DNA of 64,000 bases from Odobenus rosmarus divergens (GCF_000321225.1 NW_004450276.1:3215271-3279270); one strand, 5' to 3'. Shown: positions 37,110 to 50,154, counted from the stretch's first letter. The notes: a model not told the origin generated them from the sequence alone. Translations and numbers: made by a program.

Positions 37110-39240
37110 TACTCAAGTGAATATGTAATGAGGACAGCAAAAATAGAGACCTCTATAAAACTAAAATGACTTGCAGGTGAAAACGAACCAGATTAGCTTT
37201 AAAACAGTAGCAAAAAAATGAAGACATCTTTTTAACTTTCAGTTTTGCTGCGTTGTAGTATAGAATTTGAAATAAATTCAAGGTAGAACTCAGAAGACAA
37301 GAACAAGAGCATATTATAAATATTCCTTTATTCTTTGTGGGTATATAAGAATGCTTTTATTTTAAACATTTGCCATTCAAGTACAATTAATGGCAGAAGA
37401 GTATATAATGCTTAAGAATGTTCTTTAAAACTATAGTGTACCAATAAATGAATTGGTCATAAAACTATAGATCTTGGCTGGTTCTGTATGTTTTTAAAAT
37501 TTTAAGGGTCTCCTTTAAGTTCTTCCTTTCTGAAGGCAGTGCATCCATCCTTTCTGCATTACACTTATATGACTCTAATGTTATCCTACCATCCCTGGGA
37601 AATTATTGAAGGAAAAGAAGGGGATGGTGTTGGTGGACAATCTTTTGCAAAATTATTTTAATAACTCCTGATGAAGACACTGAAGTCAGGCAAGAAGGAA
37701 GCTTATAAGAATATCACATTTTATTGATCACCCATACCTGAAATGAAACTTAGGTAATTTTGACTCAAGATAGGGTCGTGGACATTTTTATGAAGCTTGG
37801 TGGAGCATACAGTTGGAAAGGCTCAGCAATCCATGTGGAGCCTAGATCAGAATGATGAGAAAAATCAAGGGCATTGTTGAGTTGTGACAGATTGGCAAGG
37901 TAGCTGTGCTGTAACTCGTCACAAACCTGTACGGAGCATCGGTTCTGTAACGAGATTCAGTAAAGAATAAAATGTGATGATTTCCTTCAAGAAGCTTAGT
38001 CCATTGGGTAAGAAATATTTTGGGTATAATAGTGTTGCACTGTAATTATAATTAGAATAGAGGTGTAAACAAAATGCTGTTACAACTCTAAGGGTTGGAG
38101 AATGTATTCTTTAGAAGGTAGATTATTTCTAAGCAGGAATTTCTTAAAATGTTCTGTTTTTTTTTTCTTGTTAGAGGAATTATTTCCTGAAAGTTCTGCT
38201 ATGGATTAACAGTTGTAAGTTTGTCTCTGAATACATTAGGACTGTTACCAAATATACATGGTTTAAGAACTTTATATGAACTCTGTAATCATCAAAACCA
38301 ATCTAAGAGGTCACTATTATTAGCTTCATTTTACAGGCTTTCTTAACAGTGTCCATTCAGGAGACAGAAACCGCAGTAGTAATTTGAACAAGGAAAATGC
38401 AATAAAAAGAATTACGTAATTTTAAAAAGTGATTACCTACAACAAGAAATAAAAGAACAGTAAAGAAGAAAAGAATGGCTAATGTGGGGAGCAACTACTC
38501 TTTCTAGTGCTGAGACAGACAATCCAAGGAAGGAATCAGTTTGGATGAGTGCACCCCACTCCCCATATCCCAACAATGAGATTTAAACTTTATTGGAAAA
38601 AAAATTAAAAAAAATAAACTTTATTGGAGAGGGTGTTACTGGGACCCACTGGAAGGTAGAAAAATTTGCTGGGATGTTGTGAGCTAGATTTGGTGAATAG
38701 CTGATAGGCCAAGGGAGAAATTTTCCACCAGGATATCAGAAAAACTCACTGAAGGGGGACTGTAACTGGGTTGCTTTAAATTGTTGGCAGTTACAGGGCA
38801 AAAGCAAAAACAAACAAGCAAAAAAATCCAAGAGAAGCTTCCACTCCACTGTGCTTTGTGGTATCCATCCTGTGCTGTTTACTAGCAAAGCCAAACATTG
38901 TATGAGCTATTTGAAAGAGAAATGTTTACAGAATCCAGCATGGCAGGGAAGGGTGGATTTGGAGCTGAGACTAATAAATTTATAACGTGCATCTTTGCCT
39001 AATGTCAGGTCCATAAACAGTGGAACCTCGTATTGAATCTAGGTTATCAGCCTCCACACCCCACACTCTTAGCCACACATCACACAGCCTTTCCATCCTT
39101 TCAAAGTCGCCATTAAATTGAAACTGAAGCCAGTGATGAAGACTTCACTTTTGGAGGAGACCTCATGCTCTTAGGCCCCTAGAATGTCTCAAATGGTCAT
39201 TTATCATTGGAATAGTAAATCCTGTCTACAAGTCTAATGT
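37110..39240. other. Mostly unassigned sequence after the last seen MALRD1 exon
   Basis: It contains one MIR-like fragment near 38255-38345 (antisense: 'gaggtcactattattagctt', 'cattttacag'). The block at 38350-38760 has the look of an old dispersed repeat of unknown family. No exon with MAM or LDLa similarity is seen. Confidence 0.45.
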
Positions 39241-40357
39241 TCTTTTTTTCCCTTCAGTTTTATTGAGAAGTAATTGACATGCATCACTGTATAAGTTTAA
39301 GGTGTATCACATGAGGGTTTGATTTTCATATATCGTGAAATGATTACCACAGTGGGTTCAGCTAACATCTATCTTCTCATACAGATGCAATAAAAAGAAA
39401 GAAAAGAAAAAAGGGAAAATAGTGTTCTCTTTGTGATAAGAATGCTGAGGATTTACTTACCTAATAACTTACCTATGTATCATACAGCAGTGTTAGCTGT
39501 GGTCATCATGTTGGACTTTACATCCCTAGTACTTATTTATCTTATAATTGGAAAATTTGTATCTTTTGATCACCTTCTTCCAGTTCTCCTCCCATCCCTC
39601 TTTAGCATCCACCTCTGGTAACCACAAGTCTAATCTCTTTTTCTATGAGTTTGTATTAGATTCTACGTATAAGTGAGATCATTTAGTATTTGTATTTCTC
39701 TCTCTGACTTACTTCACTTAGCCTCATGTCTTCAAGTTCCATCCATGTTGTTGCAAATAGTAGGTTTTCTTTTTTGTTATAAATGAAAAAATATTCCATT
39801 ATCTATAGGTATATGTATGTGTCTATCTGTATGGATACCACTACTTCTTTATCCATTAACTCATAGACAGGTTGTTTCCATGTCTTGGCTATTGTAAATA
39901 ATGCTGTGATGAACATGGAGATGCAAATATCTTTTTGTGTTAGTGTTCTTGTTTCCTTCAAATATATTCCCAGAAGAGGAATTGTTGGATCATATGGTAG
40001 TCTTATTTTTAGTTTTTTGAGAATCCTCCATGCTGTTTTCCATATTGGCTACACCAATTTACATTCCTACCAACAGTGCAAAAGGATTCCCTTTTCTCCA
40101 CATCCACGCCAGTATTTGTTCTCATCTTTGGTAGTAGCCATTCTAACAGGTGTGAAGTGATATTGTGGCTTTAATATGCATTTCCCTAATGACTAGTGAT
40201 GTTGAAAGTCTTTTCATGTACTTGTTCGCCTTTTATATATCTTTGGAGAAATGTCTATTCATGTTCTTTGCCCATTTTTAAACTGGGTTATTTTTTGCTA
40301 TTGAGTTTTATGAGTTCTTTATATTTTGTATATTAACCCCTTAAGAAATAAATGGTT

Positions 40358-40678
40358 GAATCACAGATCTGTACCTCTGAAACAAATAATACATTATACG
40401 TTAAAAAAAAAAGATGATGATGATAGCAAGAGGGGAAGAAAGAAGGGGGGGAAATTGGATGGGGAGATGAACCATGAGAGACTATGGACTCTGAAAAACA
40501 AACTGAGGGTTCTAGAGGGGAGGGGGTGGGGGATGCGTTAGCCTGGTGATGGGTATTAAAGAGGGCACGTTCTGCATGGAGCACTGAGTGTTATAAGCAA
40601 ACAATGAATCATGGAACACTACATCAAAAACTAATGATGTAATGTATGTTGATTAACGTAACAAAAAATAAGGAAAAA
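40358..40678 (+). mobile_element. Young carnivore L1 3'-end insertion
   Basis: A sense 3' UTR from 'gaatcacagatctgtacctc' through 'ctgaaaaacaaactgagggt', 'gttagcctggtgatgggtat' and 'cactacatcaaaaactaatg' to an A-rich tail. The 15-base duplication 'aagaaataaatggtt' is exact at 40343-40357 and 40679-40693. Confidence 0.96.
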
Positions 40679-42261
40679 AAGAAATAAATGGTTTATAAAC
40701 ATTTTTTCCCATTTTGCAGGTAGTCTTTTCACTTTGTGGATGGTTTCTTTAGAGTGCAGAAGATTTTTAGTTTAATGTAGTCCCACTGCTTTATTTATTA
40801 TTTTTGCTTTTGTTGCTTGTGTATTAGGTGTTGTATCCAAAAAGTGATCCCCAAGACCCATGTTAGGGAAATTTAGTCCTATGTTTTATTTTTGGAGTTT
40901 CATGTCTGACAGTTAGGTCTTAACCATTTTCAGTTAATTTTTGTGAGTGGTGTAAGATACGGGTCCACTTTCATTCTTTTACATGTGAATATCCAATTAC
41001 CCCAGCATCATTTATTGAAGAGATTGTCTTTTCTTCATAGATTATTCTTGTCTTCCCTGTCAAATATTAGTTGACTGTATATGTTTGGGTCTCTTTCTGG
41101 GTTTTCTACTCTTTCTGTTGGTCTCTTTGTTTTTGTACGGTACCATACTGTTTTGGTGACTGGAGCTTTATAGTGTGGCTTGGAGCCAGGAAGTGTGAGG
41201 CCTCCTGCTTTGTTCTTTTTTCTCAGGGTTTCTTTGCCTATTTGGGGCTTTTTTGGTTCCACATAAATTTTAGGAGTGTTTTTCCTACTTCTGTTTAAAA
41301 AGCCATTGGAATCTTGATAGGGATTTCATTGACTCTATAGATGGCTTTTGGTAGTATTGACATTTTAATAGTATTAATTTTTTCAGTGCACAGTTTCATT
41401 TATTTGTGTCTTCCTGGATGGCTTTCAATAATGCCTTATAGTTTTCAGAGTAGAGATCTTTCACCTCCTTAAACTTATTCCTACGTATTTTATTGTTTTT
41501 GATGCATTGTAAAATGGGATAAGTTTATTTTCCAGAAAATTTGTTGTTGTTATGCAGAAACCCTATTGACTTTTGTATGTTGATTTTGTATCCTGCAACT
41601 TTACTGAATTTGTTGGTTGGCCTAACAGGCTTTTGGTTGAGTTTTTAGGATTTTCTCTATATAAAAACATGTCATCTGCAAATAGGGACCATACATCTTC
41701 TTTTTGAATACTGATGGCTTTTCTTTTTCTTTACTGATTGCTCTAGTTAAGACTTTTAGGACTATATTGAATAGGAGTCGTGAGAGTGGGTACCTTATCT
41801 TGTTCCTGATCTTAGAGGAAAAGCTTTCAGCCTCTCACCATTGAGTGTGGTATTAGCTGTAGGCTTGTCATATATGGCCCTTATTATATTGAGACATGTT
41901 ACTTCCATACCTAATTTGTTAACTGTTTTTTCATGAGTGACTGTTGGATTTTGTCAAATGCTTTTTCTGTGTCTATTTAGATCATCATAGGATTCTTTTC
42001 TTTCATTCTGTTAATGTGATGTATCGAATTGATCCATTTCTGTATTTTGAATCATCGTTTCATCCCAGGGGTAAATCCCATTTAATCATGGTGAATGATC
42101 CTTTTAATAGGCTGCTGATTTTTTTGCTAGCATTTTGTTTAGAATTTTTACATCTACATTCATCAGGATATTGGCCTGTAGTTTTCTTTTCTGGCAGTAT
42201 TCTTTTCTGATTTTGTTATCAGTATAATACTGGCCTCCTAAAATGTGAAGTGAAGTGAAGT

Positions 42262-42298
42262 GAAGGAGCACTCCTAAAAAGTTTGGGAGTGCTCCTTC
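42262..42298. repeat. Perfect 13-bp hairpin within the L1
   Basis: 'gaaggagcactcc' (42262-42274) is the exact reverse complement of 'ggagtgctccttc' (42286-42298), with an 11-base loop. A 'gaagt' repeat (four units) leads into it at about 42246. The right arm is normal L1 sequence; the left arm appears to be an inverted copy of it. Confidence 0.9.
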
Positions 42299-42420
42299 AT
42301 CATTGATTTTATGGAAGAGTTTGAGAAGTATTGGCGTTAATTCTTTTTAAAATATTAGGTAAAATTCACCAGTGAAGCCATCTGGTCCTGGACTTTTCTT
42401 CTTTAGGGCATTTTTTTTTT

Positions 42421-42626
42421 TTAAATTCAACAAATATTTATTGAGCACCTTTTATGTGCCAGGAATGAGCATTGAACAAAATGACAAAAACTCTTTGCCC
42501 TAGTGGACTTTGCATTTAAGAAGTGGAGTGTGGACAATAAACAAAAGAAAGTAAAATGTTTATAATATGGAGAAAAATTAATCAGGTAATGGGAGTTGCC
42601 CATGTGGTGAGGGAGGTTGTAACTTT
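42421..42626 (-). mobile_element. L2 3'-end, antisense
   Basis: 'aattcaacaaatatttattg', 'agcaccttttatgtgccagg', 'gccctagtggactttgcatt' and 'tggacaataaacaaaa' are the reverse complement of the L2 terminus and upstream segment. A younger L1 was inserted at its right end. Confidence 0.88.
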
Positions 42627-43850
42627 TTTTTTAATTTTATTATGTTATGTTAATCACCATACATTACATCATTAGTTTTTGATGTAATGTTCCATGATTC
42701 ATTGTTTGCGTCTAACACCCAGTGCTCCATTCAATTTGTGCCCTCTTCAATACCCATCACCAGGCTAACCCATCCCCCCACCCCCCTCCCCTCTAGAACC
42801 CTCAGTTTGTTTCTCAGAGTCCATGGTCTCTCATGGTTCGTCTCCCCCTCCGATTTCCCCCCTTCATTTTTTCCCTTCCTGCTATCTTTTTTTTTTTTTT
42901 AATATATAATGTATTATTTGTTTCAGAGGTACAGGTCTGTGATTCAACAGTCTTACACAATTCACAGCACTTACCATAGCACATACCCTCCCCAATGTCT
43001 ATCACCTAGCCACCCCATCCCTCCCACTCCCCACCACTCCAGCAACCCTCATTTTGTTTCCTGAGATTAAAAATTCCTCATATCAGTGAGATCATATGAT
43101 ACATGTCTTTCTCTGATTGAGTTATTTCGCTCAGCATAATACCCTCCAGTTCCATCCATGTCATTGCAAATGGCAAGATTTCATTCCTTTTGATGGCTGC
43201 ATAATATTCCATTGTGTATATATATCACCTTTTCTTTATCCATGCATCTGTTGATGGACATCTTGGCTCTTTCCACAGTTTGGCTATTGTGGACATTGCT
43301 GCTATAAACGTTGGGGTGCACGTACCCCTTTGGATCACTACGTTTGTATCTTTGTGGTAAATACCCAGTAGTGCAATTGCTGGGTCATAAGGTAGCTCTA
43401 TTTTCAACTTTTTGAGGAGCCTCCATACTGTTTTCCAAAGTGGCTGCACCAGCTTGCATTCCCACCAACAGTGTAGGAGGGTTCCCCTTTCTCCGCATCC
43501 CCGCCAACATCTGTCGTTTCCTGATTGTTAATTTTATCCCTTCTGACTGGTATGAGGTAGCATCTCATTGAGGTTTTGATTTGGATTTCCCTGATGCCGA
43601 GCGATGTTGAGCACTTTTCATGTGTCTGTTGGCCATTTGGATGTCTTTGGAAAAATGTTCATGTCTTCTGCCCATTTCTTGATTGGATCCTTTGTCCTTT
43701 GGGTGTTGAGTTTAAGATGTTCTTTATAGATTTGGATACTAGCCCTTTATCTGATATGTCATTTGCAAATATCTTCTCTTGTTCTGTTGGTTGTCTTTTG
43801 GTTTTGTGGACTGTTTCTTTTGCTGTGCAAAAGCTTTTTATCTTGATGAA
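42627..43850 (-). mobile_element. Young 5'-truncated L1, antisense
   Basis: About 1.22 kb. The 3' UTR is at the left ('gttaatcaccatacattaca', 'ccaggctaacccatcccccc'), then a 3'-UTR/ORF2 region ('tttcagaggtacaggtctgt', 'tggcaagatttcattccttt', 'catactgttttccaaagtgg'), truncated inside ORF2. The 18-base duplication 'gagggaggttgtaacttt' is perfect at 42609-42626 and 43851-43868. Confidence 0.97.
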
Positions 43851-44245
43851 GAGGGAGGTTGTAACTTTAAAAAATTGTTTATTTTACAAAATTCCACTAT
43901 AATTAACACAGTGTTGTTTCAGGTATACAGTATAGTGATTCAGCAGTTCTATACATTGCTTAGTGCTCATCATGATGAATGTACTCTTAATCCCCTTCAC
44001 CAGTTTCTCCCATCTTCCCACCCACCACCTCTCTGGCAACCACCATTTTTCTATATTTTTTAAAAGTCTGTTTTAGGTTTGTCTCTTTTTGTTCTTTTGT
44101 TTCTTAAATTCTACATATGAGTGAAATCATATGGGATTTGTCTTTCTCTGACTGACTTATTTCATTTAGCATTATACCCTCTAAGATCCATCCATGTTGT
44201 TGCAAATGGCAAGATTTCATTCTTTCTTAATGGCTGAGTAATATT

Positions 44246-44249
<4 letters not shown>

Positions 44250-44283
<34 letters not shown>
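44250..44283. repeat. (TG)n microsatellite
   Basis: A pure TG run of about 16 units inside the antisense L1, where L1 normally has a short 'attccattgtgtgtatat' stretch that can expand. Confidence 0.95.
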
Positions 44284-44285
<2 letters not shown>

Positions 44286-45850
44286 TACTACCTCTTCTTT
44301 ATCCATTCACCTATTGATGGACACTTGAACTGCTTCAATAATTTGGCTATTAAAAATAATGATTCAATAAACATAGGGGTGCATATATCTCTTCAAATTA
44401 ATGTTTTCATATTCTTTGGGTAAATACCCAGTAGTGGAATTACTGGATCATATAGTACTTCTATTTTTAATTTTTTGAGGAAACTCTGTACTGTTTTCCA
44501 CAGTGGATACACAAGTTTGCATTCCGACCAACAAGTGGACAAGGGTTCTTTTTTCTTCACGTCCTTGACAACATCTGTTGTATCCTGTGTTGTTAATTTT
44601 AGCCATTTCGACCTGTGTGAGGTGATAATCTCATTGTAGTTTTGATTTGCATTTCCCTGATGGTGAGTGATGTTGAGCATCTTTTCATGTGTCTGTTGGC
44701 CATCTGTATGTCTTCTTTGGAGAAATGTTTGTTCTCCATGTCTTCTGCCCATTTTTAAATTGGATTTTTTTTTTTTTTTTTTTTTTTGGTGTTGAACTGT
44801 ATAAGTTCTTTATATATTTTGGATACTACCCCCTTATCAAGTGTATCATTTGTAAATATCTTTTCCCATTCAGTGGGTTGTCTTTCAATTTTGTTGATGG
44901 TTTCCTTTGCTGTGCAAAAGCTTTTATTTTGATGTAGTCCCAATAATTTACTTTTGTTCTTATTTCTCTTGCCTTGGAGACATCTAGAAAAATGTTTCTA
45001 TGGCTGATGTTGGAGAAATGACTGCCTATGTTCTCTTCAGGATTTTTATGGTTTCAAGTCTTCCAGTTAGATCCTTAATCCATTTTGAGTTTATTTTTGT
45101 GTATGGTGTAGGAAAGTGGTTCAGTTTCATTCCTTAGCATGTAGCTATCCAGTTTTCCCTAGCACTATTTATTTAAGAGACTTTTTCCCATTGCATATTC
45201 CTGCTTCCTTTGTTGTAAATTAATTGATCTTATAACTGTGGGTTTATTTCTGGGCTCTCTATTCTGTCCTATTGATCTAGGTGTCTCTTTTTGTGCCAGT
45301 ACCATACTATTTTGATTACTACAGCTTTGCAATATAACTTGAAATCTGGGATTGTGCTACTTCTGGTTTTTTCTTTTTCAAGATTGGTTTGGCTATTTGG
45401 GGTCTTTTGTGGGTCCATAGAAATTTTAGGATTACTTGTTCTAGTTCTGTGAAAAATGCTGCTGTTATTTTGATAGAGATTTCATCATATTTGTAGATTG
45501 CTTTGGGTAGTATGGTCATTTTAACAATATTTGTTCTCCTTTGGGGCATTTTTGATTACTGATTCAATCCTCTTACTAGTAAATGGTCTAGTCAGATTTT
45601 CTGTTTTTTCCTGATTCCTTCTTGGTAAGTTATGTGTTTCAAATAATTTTTTTCATTTCTTCTAGGTTGTGCAGTTCATTAGTATATTGTTGTTTATAGT
45701 AGCCACTTATGATCTTTCGTATTTCTATGGTATCAATTGTAATGTGTTTTTTACATTGATAATTTTATTGGTTTGGGTCCTTTGCCTTTTTCCTTGTTAG
45801 TGTACCTAAGGGCTTGCCAATTTTAATTATCTTTTCAAAGAACCAATCTT

Positions 45851-46045
45851 GGGGTGCCTGGGTGGCTCAGTCATTTGGCGTCTGCCTTTGGCTCAGGTCA
45901 TGATCCTAGGGTCCTGGGATCGAGCCCCGTGTTGGGCTCCCTGCTCCATGGGAAGCCTGCTTCTCCCTCTCCCACTCCCCCTGCTTGTGTTTCTTCTCTC
46001 ACTGTGTCTCTCTCTGTAAAACAAATAAATAAAATCTTAAAAAAA
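45851..46045 (+). mobile_element. Carnivore SINEC inside the L1
   Basis: A near-consensus copy from 'ggggtgcctgggtggctcag' through 'ggtcctgggatcgagccccg' to 'caaataaataaaatctta'. 'caaagaaccaa' flanks both sides (45836 and 46046), and the L1 ORF2 resumes without loss. Confidence 0.97.
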
Positions 46046-47001
46046 CAAAGAACCAACTCTTAGTTTGGCTGTTCTTTTCTGTTGTTCTTCTGTTTTCTAT
46101 TTTCTTTATATTTGCTCTAATTTTTATTTCTTCTACCTTTGGGCTCAGTTCTACTTTTTCTGGTTCCTTTAGGCATAGAGATTTAGGTTACTTAGGATCT
46201 TTTTTGCTTCCTAATGTAGGTGTTTATGGCTATGAACTTCCCTGTTAGAATTGCTTTTATTACATCCCACAAGTTCTGGTATGTTGTTCGTTTGTTTCAA
46301 AAAAAAAAAACAAAAAAAAACCTTTTTTATTTCCCCTTTAACTTTTAATTTGATCAAATGGTTTTCAGGAGACTGTTGTTTAATTTACATGTGCTCATGT
46401 ATTTTTCAGCTTTCCTGTTGGTGTTGATTTCTAGTTTCATGCCATTGTGGTCAGAAAAGATATTTGGTGTGATTTCAGTCTTCCTGAATTTGCTAAGATT
46501 TGTTTTGTGGCATAGCGTATGGTCTGTCCTAAAAAGTATTCCCTGTGTGCTTGAGAAAAATATTTGTTCTGCTGTCGTTGAAGAGAATGTTCTGTGTAGT
46601 GTTAGGTCTATTTGGTCTGTAGTGTTTTTCAGGTCCACTGTTTCCCAATTGGTTCTCTGGATGTTCCAGCCATTGTATTACTGTTGATTTCTCCTTTTAG
46701 CTTTGTCAGTGTCTGCCTTATATATTCAGGTGCTTCCCTGTACACAAAATATTTACAGTTGTTATTATCTTTATCGACCCCTTTATCATTACATAATAAC
46801 CTTCTTTGTCTCTTTTATCATTTTAGAGTTTATCTGATATAAGTAAATTTGGTTACCATTTGCTTGAAATGTCTTTTTTCATCTGTTTACTCTCAGTCTG
46901 TGTGTCTTTGAGGGTAAAGTGAGTCCTTTATAGGCACCATAATGTTGGGTTTTGTTTTTAATCCATTCAACCATTTTGTGCCTTTTAATTGGAGAAATCT
47001 G

Positions 47002-47346
47002 GTACAGGTCTGTGATTCAACAGTCTCACACAATTCACAGCGACCTGTACCTCTGAAACAAATAATACATTATATGTTAAAAAAAAAAAAAAAGAAGATA
47101 GGAAGGGAAAAATGAAGGGGGGGAAATCTGAGGGGGAGACGCACCATGAGAGACTATGGACTCTGAGAAACAAACTGAGGCTTCTAGAGGGGAGGGGGGT
47201 GGGGGATGGGTTAGCCTGGTGATGGGTATTAAAGAGGGCACGTACTGAATGGAGCACTGGGTGTTATATGCAAACAATGAATCATGGAACACTACATTAA
47301 AAACTAATGATGCAATGTATGGTGATTAACATAACATAATAAAATA
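47002..47346 (+). mobile_element. Young L1 3' tail with a 39-base 5' inversion
   Basis: The target-site duplication 'aattggagaaatctg' is exact (46987-47001, 47347-47361). 47002-47040 is antisense L1 ('gtacaggtctgtgattcaac'), then from 47041 the sense element runs 'acctgtacctctgaaacaaa' to the 3' end. The inverted part lies directly upstream of the sense part in the L1 map. Confidence 0.94.
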
Positions 47347-48082
47347 AATTGGAGAAATCTGTTTACAACTAAAGTAATTATTTATAGGTTAAGGATTTAC
47401 TATTGCCATTTTGTTCATTTTCTGGTTGTTTTTTACAGCTAGTCTTTTTTTTTTCTTTTTCTTATTTAAGCCTGCTACTTTTTTGTGTGTGTTTTGATGT
47501 CTTTTGGTATCAGTGTGCTTTAAGTTTCTATCAGGTTTTATGTAATCATAGGATTTTCCTAGTAGTTACAGTGAGGCTTACATAAAACATCAAAACACCT
47601 CATTTTAAACTGATAACAACTTCAATAAAATTTATAAACTTTACACTTTTACTTCCTCTCCTCCTTTTTGGTTATTGCTGATACAATGTGCATATTTTTA
47701 CATTGTGTAATTAATAACAGATTATTATAGTTTGGTTATTTTTACTACATTTTTTTAAACTTAAGCTAGAGTTTTTAGTGAATTAACCACCACTATTACC
47801 ATATTGCAGAATTTGTGACTGTATATTTACCATTATCAGTGAGATTTACGCTTTTTATATTTTTATGATGATAGTGTTCTTTTACTCAAAGAACTTCTTT
47901 TAGCATTTCTTGTAAGGTAGATATTGGTAAGGAACTCCCTCAGCTTTTGTTTGTTCAGGGAAGTCTTTATCCCTCCTTTGTTTCTGAAGGACAGCTTAGC
48001 CAGTATAGAATTCTTGGTTGACAATTATTTTCTTCCAATATTTTGAGTATGTCATCTCTTTCTCTCCTTGCCTGAAATGTTT

Positions 48083-48194
48083 AAAATTTTTTTTTTTTAT
48101 TAACATACAATGTATTATTTGTTTCAGGGGTACAGGTCTGTGATTCATCAGTCTTACACAATACACAACTCTCACCACAACACATACCCTCCCC
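48083..48194 (-). mobile_element. Short L1 3'-UTR fragment, antisense
   Basis: A T-rich start, then 'taacatacaatgtattattt', 'caggggtacaggtctgtgat' and 'cataccctccccaatg'. 'aatgttt' on both sides could be a short target-site duplication. Confidence 0.8.
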
Positions 48195-50154
48195 AATGTT
48201 TTTGTGAGAAATGTGCTGATAATCTTATGGGTGTTCCCTTGTATGTAACTCCTCTCTTTTCTCATTGCTCTTAAAATTCTCTGTCTTTGACTTTTGACAA
48301 TTTAATTATAATGTGTCTCAATGTAGCCCTATTCAGGTTCATCCTATTTGAGGTCCTCTGGGCCTCATGAATCTGGATGTCCATTTCTTTCCCTAGATAA
48401 GGGGATCTTTCAGCCATTATTGCTATCTCCCTTTCTCATCTCCTTCTGGAATTCCTGGAATGCAAATATTGTTCCTTTTCATTGTGTTTCATAATTCCCA
48501 TAGGATTTTTTCACTCTTTCTCATTTTTTTTTTTTCATTTTGCTCCTCTAGATAATTTTCAGTGTCTTCTCTTTCAGATTACTGATTCTTCTGCATGGTT
48601 GAGTCTACTTTTGACATTCTCTGTTGAATTCTTCAGTTTAGTTATTTTACTTTTCAACTCTACAAATTATATATGGATTTTTTTTTTTGATGGTTGCTAT
48701 TTCAAAGTTTTCATTTTATTATGCATTGTTTCCTAATTTCACTTAGTTTTCTGTGTTATGTGTTTGTGTGTGTGTTTTGTAGTTCACTAACGTCCTTAAG
48801 GGGATTATTTTGAATTCTTTCTGACAGTTCCTAGATCTCCATTTGTTAAGGTTTAGTTTTGGGGAAATTTATTAGTTTACTTTGGTTGTGTCCCATTTAC
48901 CTGATTTTTTGTGATCTTTGATTCCTCATGTTGGTATCTGTGCATTTAAGTAATTGGGCTCCATTTCCAGACTTTATAGGTTTGCTTTGGCAGAGACAAT
49001 TTTTGAACATTCAGTCAGTTTCAGTTTCTGGGCATGTGCTGGTAATATCTTTGGGCAAATGGGGCCTGCTATTGTGGTCTTTTCTTGGGTGAGGCAACTG
49101 TTTAAGCTTTAAGGTCAGGGATGGGAGGTGTTCCAATGGCTGAGAGCGGTTGCACAGGAGGCTTGGTTCCCTCCTAAGAGAGGTTGTAGGATGGGCATCA
49201 CAGCTTTCCTTGTGCTTTGGTTAGGTTCTCTGGTTGGATAGGCTGATGGCTGCATTCAACAATGAGCAGGGTTATGAATTAGAATCCCTGTCTGGGTGCA
49301 GTGGGAGAATCAGCTAAAGCTGGTAAAGTTCTTTGTTGTCTCAACTCAGGCTGACCCACACCCGAAGTTCCCTGGTCAAACAGGGCCACTGTCTTTGCAA
49401 ACCTCAGCTCTTCCTGCTTCTCAGCTTGACAGCTGTTTGGTCACATAGCTTTCAGGAGTTTTCTCCCGCCCTTTTTGTCAGATGGGGCTGGAAGACACTC
49501 TCCACAGTTGAAGGGACGGGCTGTGATTCAGCTCCCTCCCTGGGTTTAGGCAAACTTGGCTCTATGGTCAACAGTATTCATTTGAGGACCTGAATAAATA
49601 AGATCTGTATTCTGCCACTTTCCCTGGTCAGAGTGTATACCCATCTTGGTTTTGATAATGAGCAAAGCCACTGGTTAGTATTATTACTTGGGCACTGCAA
49701 GTATGAATTTGATCTGCTAAGGTTGTATGCTGGTTGTTGCAAGCCTCTCCCCCCTTCTCTGTCACAGTCAGAGTCCCAGTGGTTGAACCTCATAGTTTTC
49801 CTGCAATCCCTGTGCAGGTGTGAGATCAGAGTAGGGGCTCCCACAAACCACCCACAGTGCTGAGTTGGGGGGCTGGTTGTTCCCCCTGGGCTCTCTTTTC
49901 CCACTGGAGGAAGTGGAGGCTCAGGGAAGACCTCAGGTGGGAGCAGTGAGGTCAGTGTGTGGCCACTTCTCTTTCTATGTGGTTTGTCTTGGTCTCCGAG
50001 GTGCAGGGAGTGCTTCAGCCTCACCCCCGTGCTCTAGAATTCTCTCAATGGTGTCTTGTTCTTGAATAGTTGTTAGTTGTTCTTCTTGAGAGGGGAGTGA
50101 AGTCAGGAATAAGCTATGCTGCCATCTTGGTGATGTCATTCCTCGTGTTCTTTT

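Larger units (their letters stand above)
39245..42420 (-). mobile_element. Old L1 (L1M type), antisense, about 2.9 kb of element
   Basis: It begins with the antisense 3' UTR 'cagttttattgagaagtaat' and runs through 'caattttatccatt'-type ORF2 landmarks such as 'accatactgttttggtgact', 'cttatagttttcagagtaga', 'gttttccatattggctacac' and 'accagtgaagccatctggtc'. The frame is broken throughout. A young L1 tail is nested at 40358-40678. Confidence 0.92.
43875..50150 (-). mobile_element. Long, nearly full-length older L1, antisense, with nested insertions
   Basis: From the right (5') to the left (3') the element starts near 'gctgccatcttggtgatgtc', typical of an L1 5' end, and passes a 5' UTR/ORF1-like region (50100-48240). 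ORF2 follows, including 'ttctacctttgggctcagtt' and 'tttgattactacagctttgc', and the 3' UTR ends at about 43875. Minus the nested pieces it is about 5.6 kb. Frames are interrupted everywhere, so it cannot mobilise itself. It hosts a SINE (45851-46045), an L1 tail (47002-47346), a short L1 piece (48083-48194) and a (TG)n tract (44250-44283). Confidence 0.85.

Noticed and set aside
38176..38225. Possible mini-exon after a T-rich tract and TTGTTAG, before GTAAGT
   Set aside because: Read in the phase 1 needed after the LDLa exon, it meets a stop (GAELFP...MD then TAA-type stop) and shows no domain. It would end the protein early without support.
49578..50024. A 148-codon minus-strand frame near the 5' end of the long L1
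   Set aside because: Position and orientation match the L1 5' UTR/ORF1 region. It has no coiled-coil or RNA-binding motif of ORF1p and is not flanked by a host promoter, so I treat it as decayed L1.
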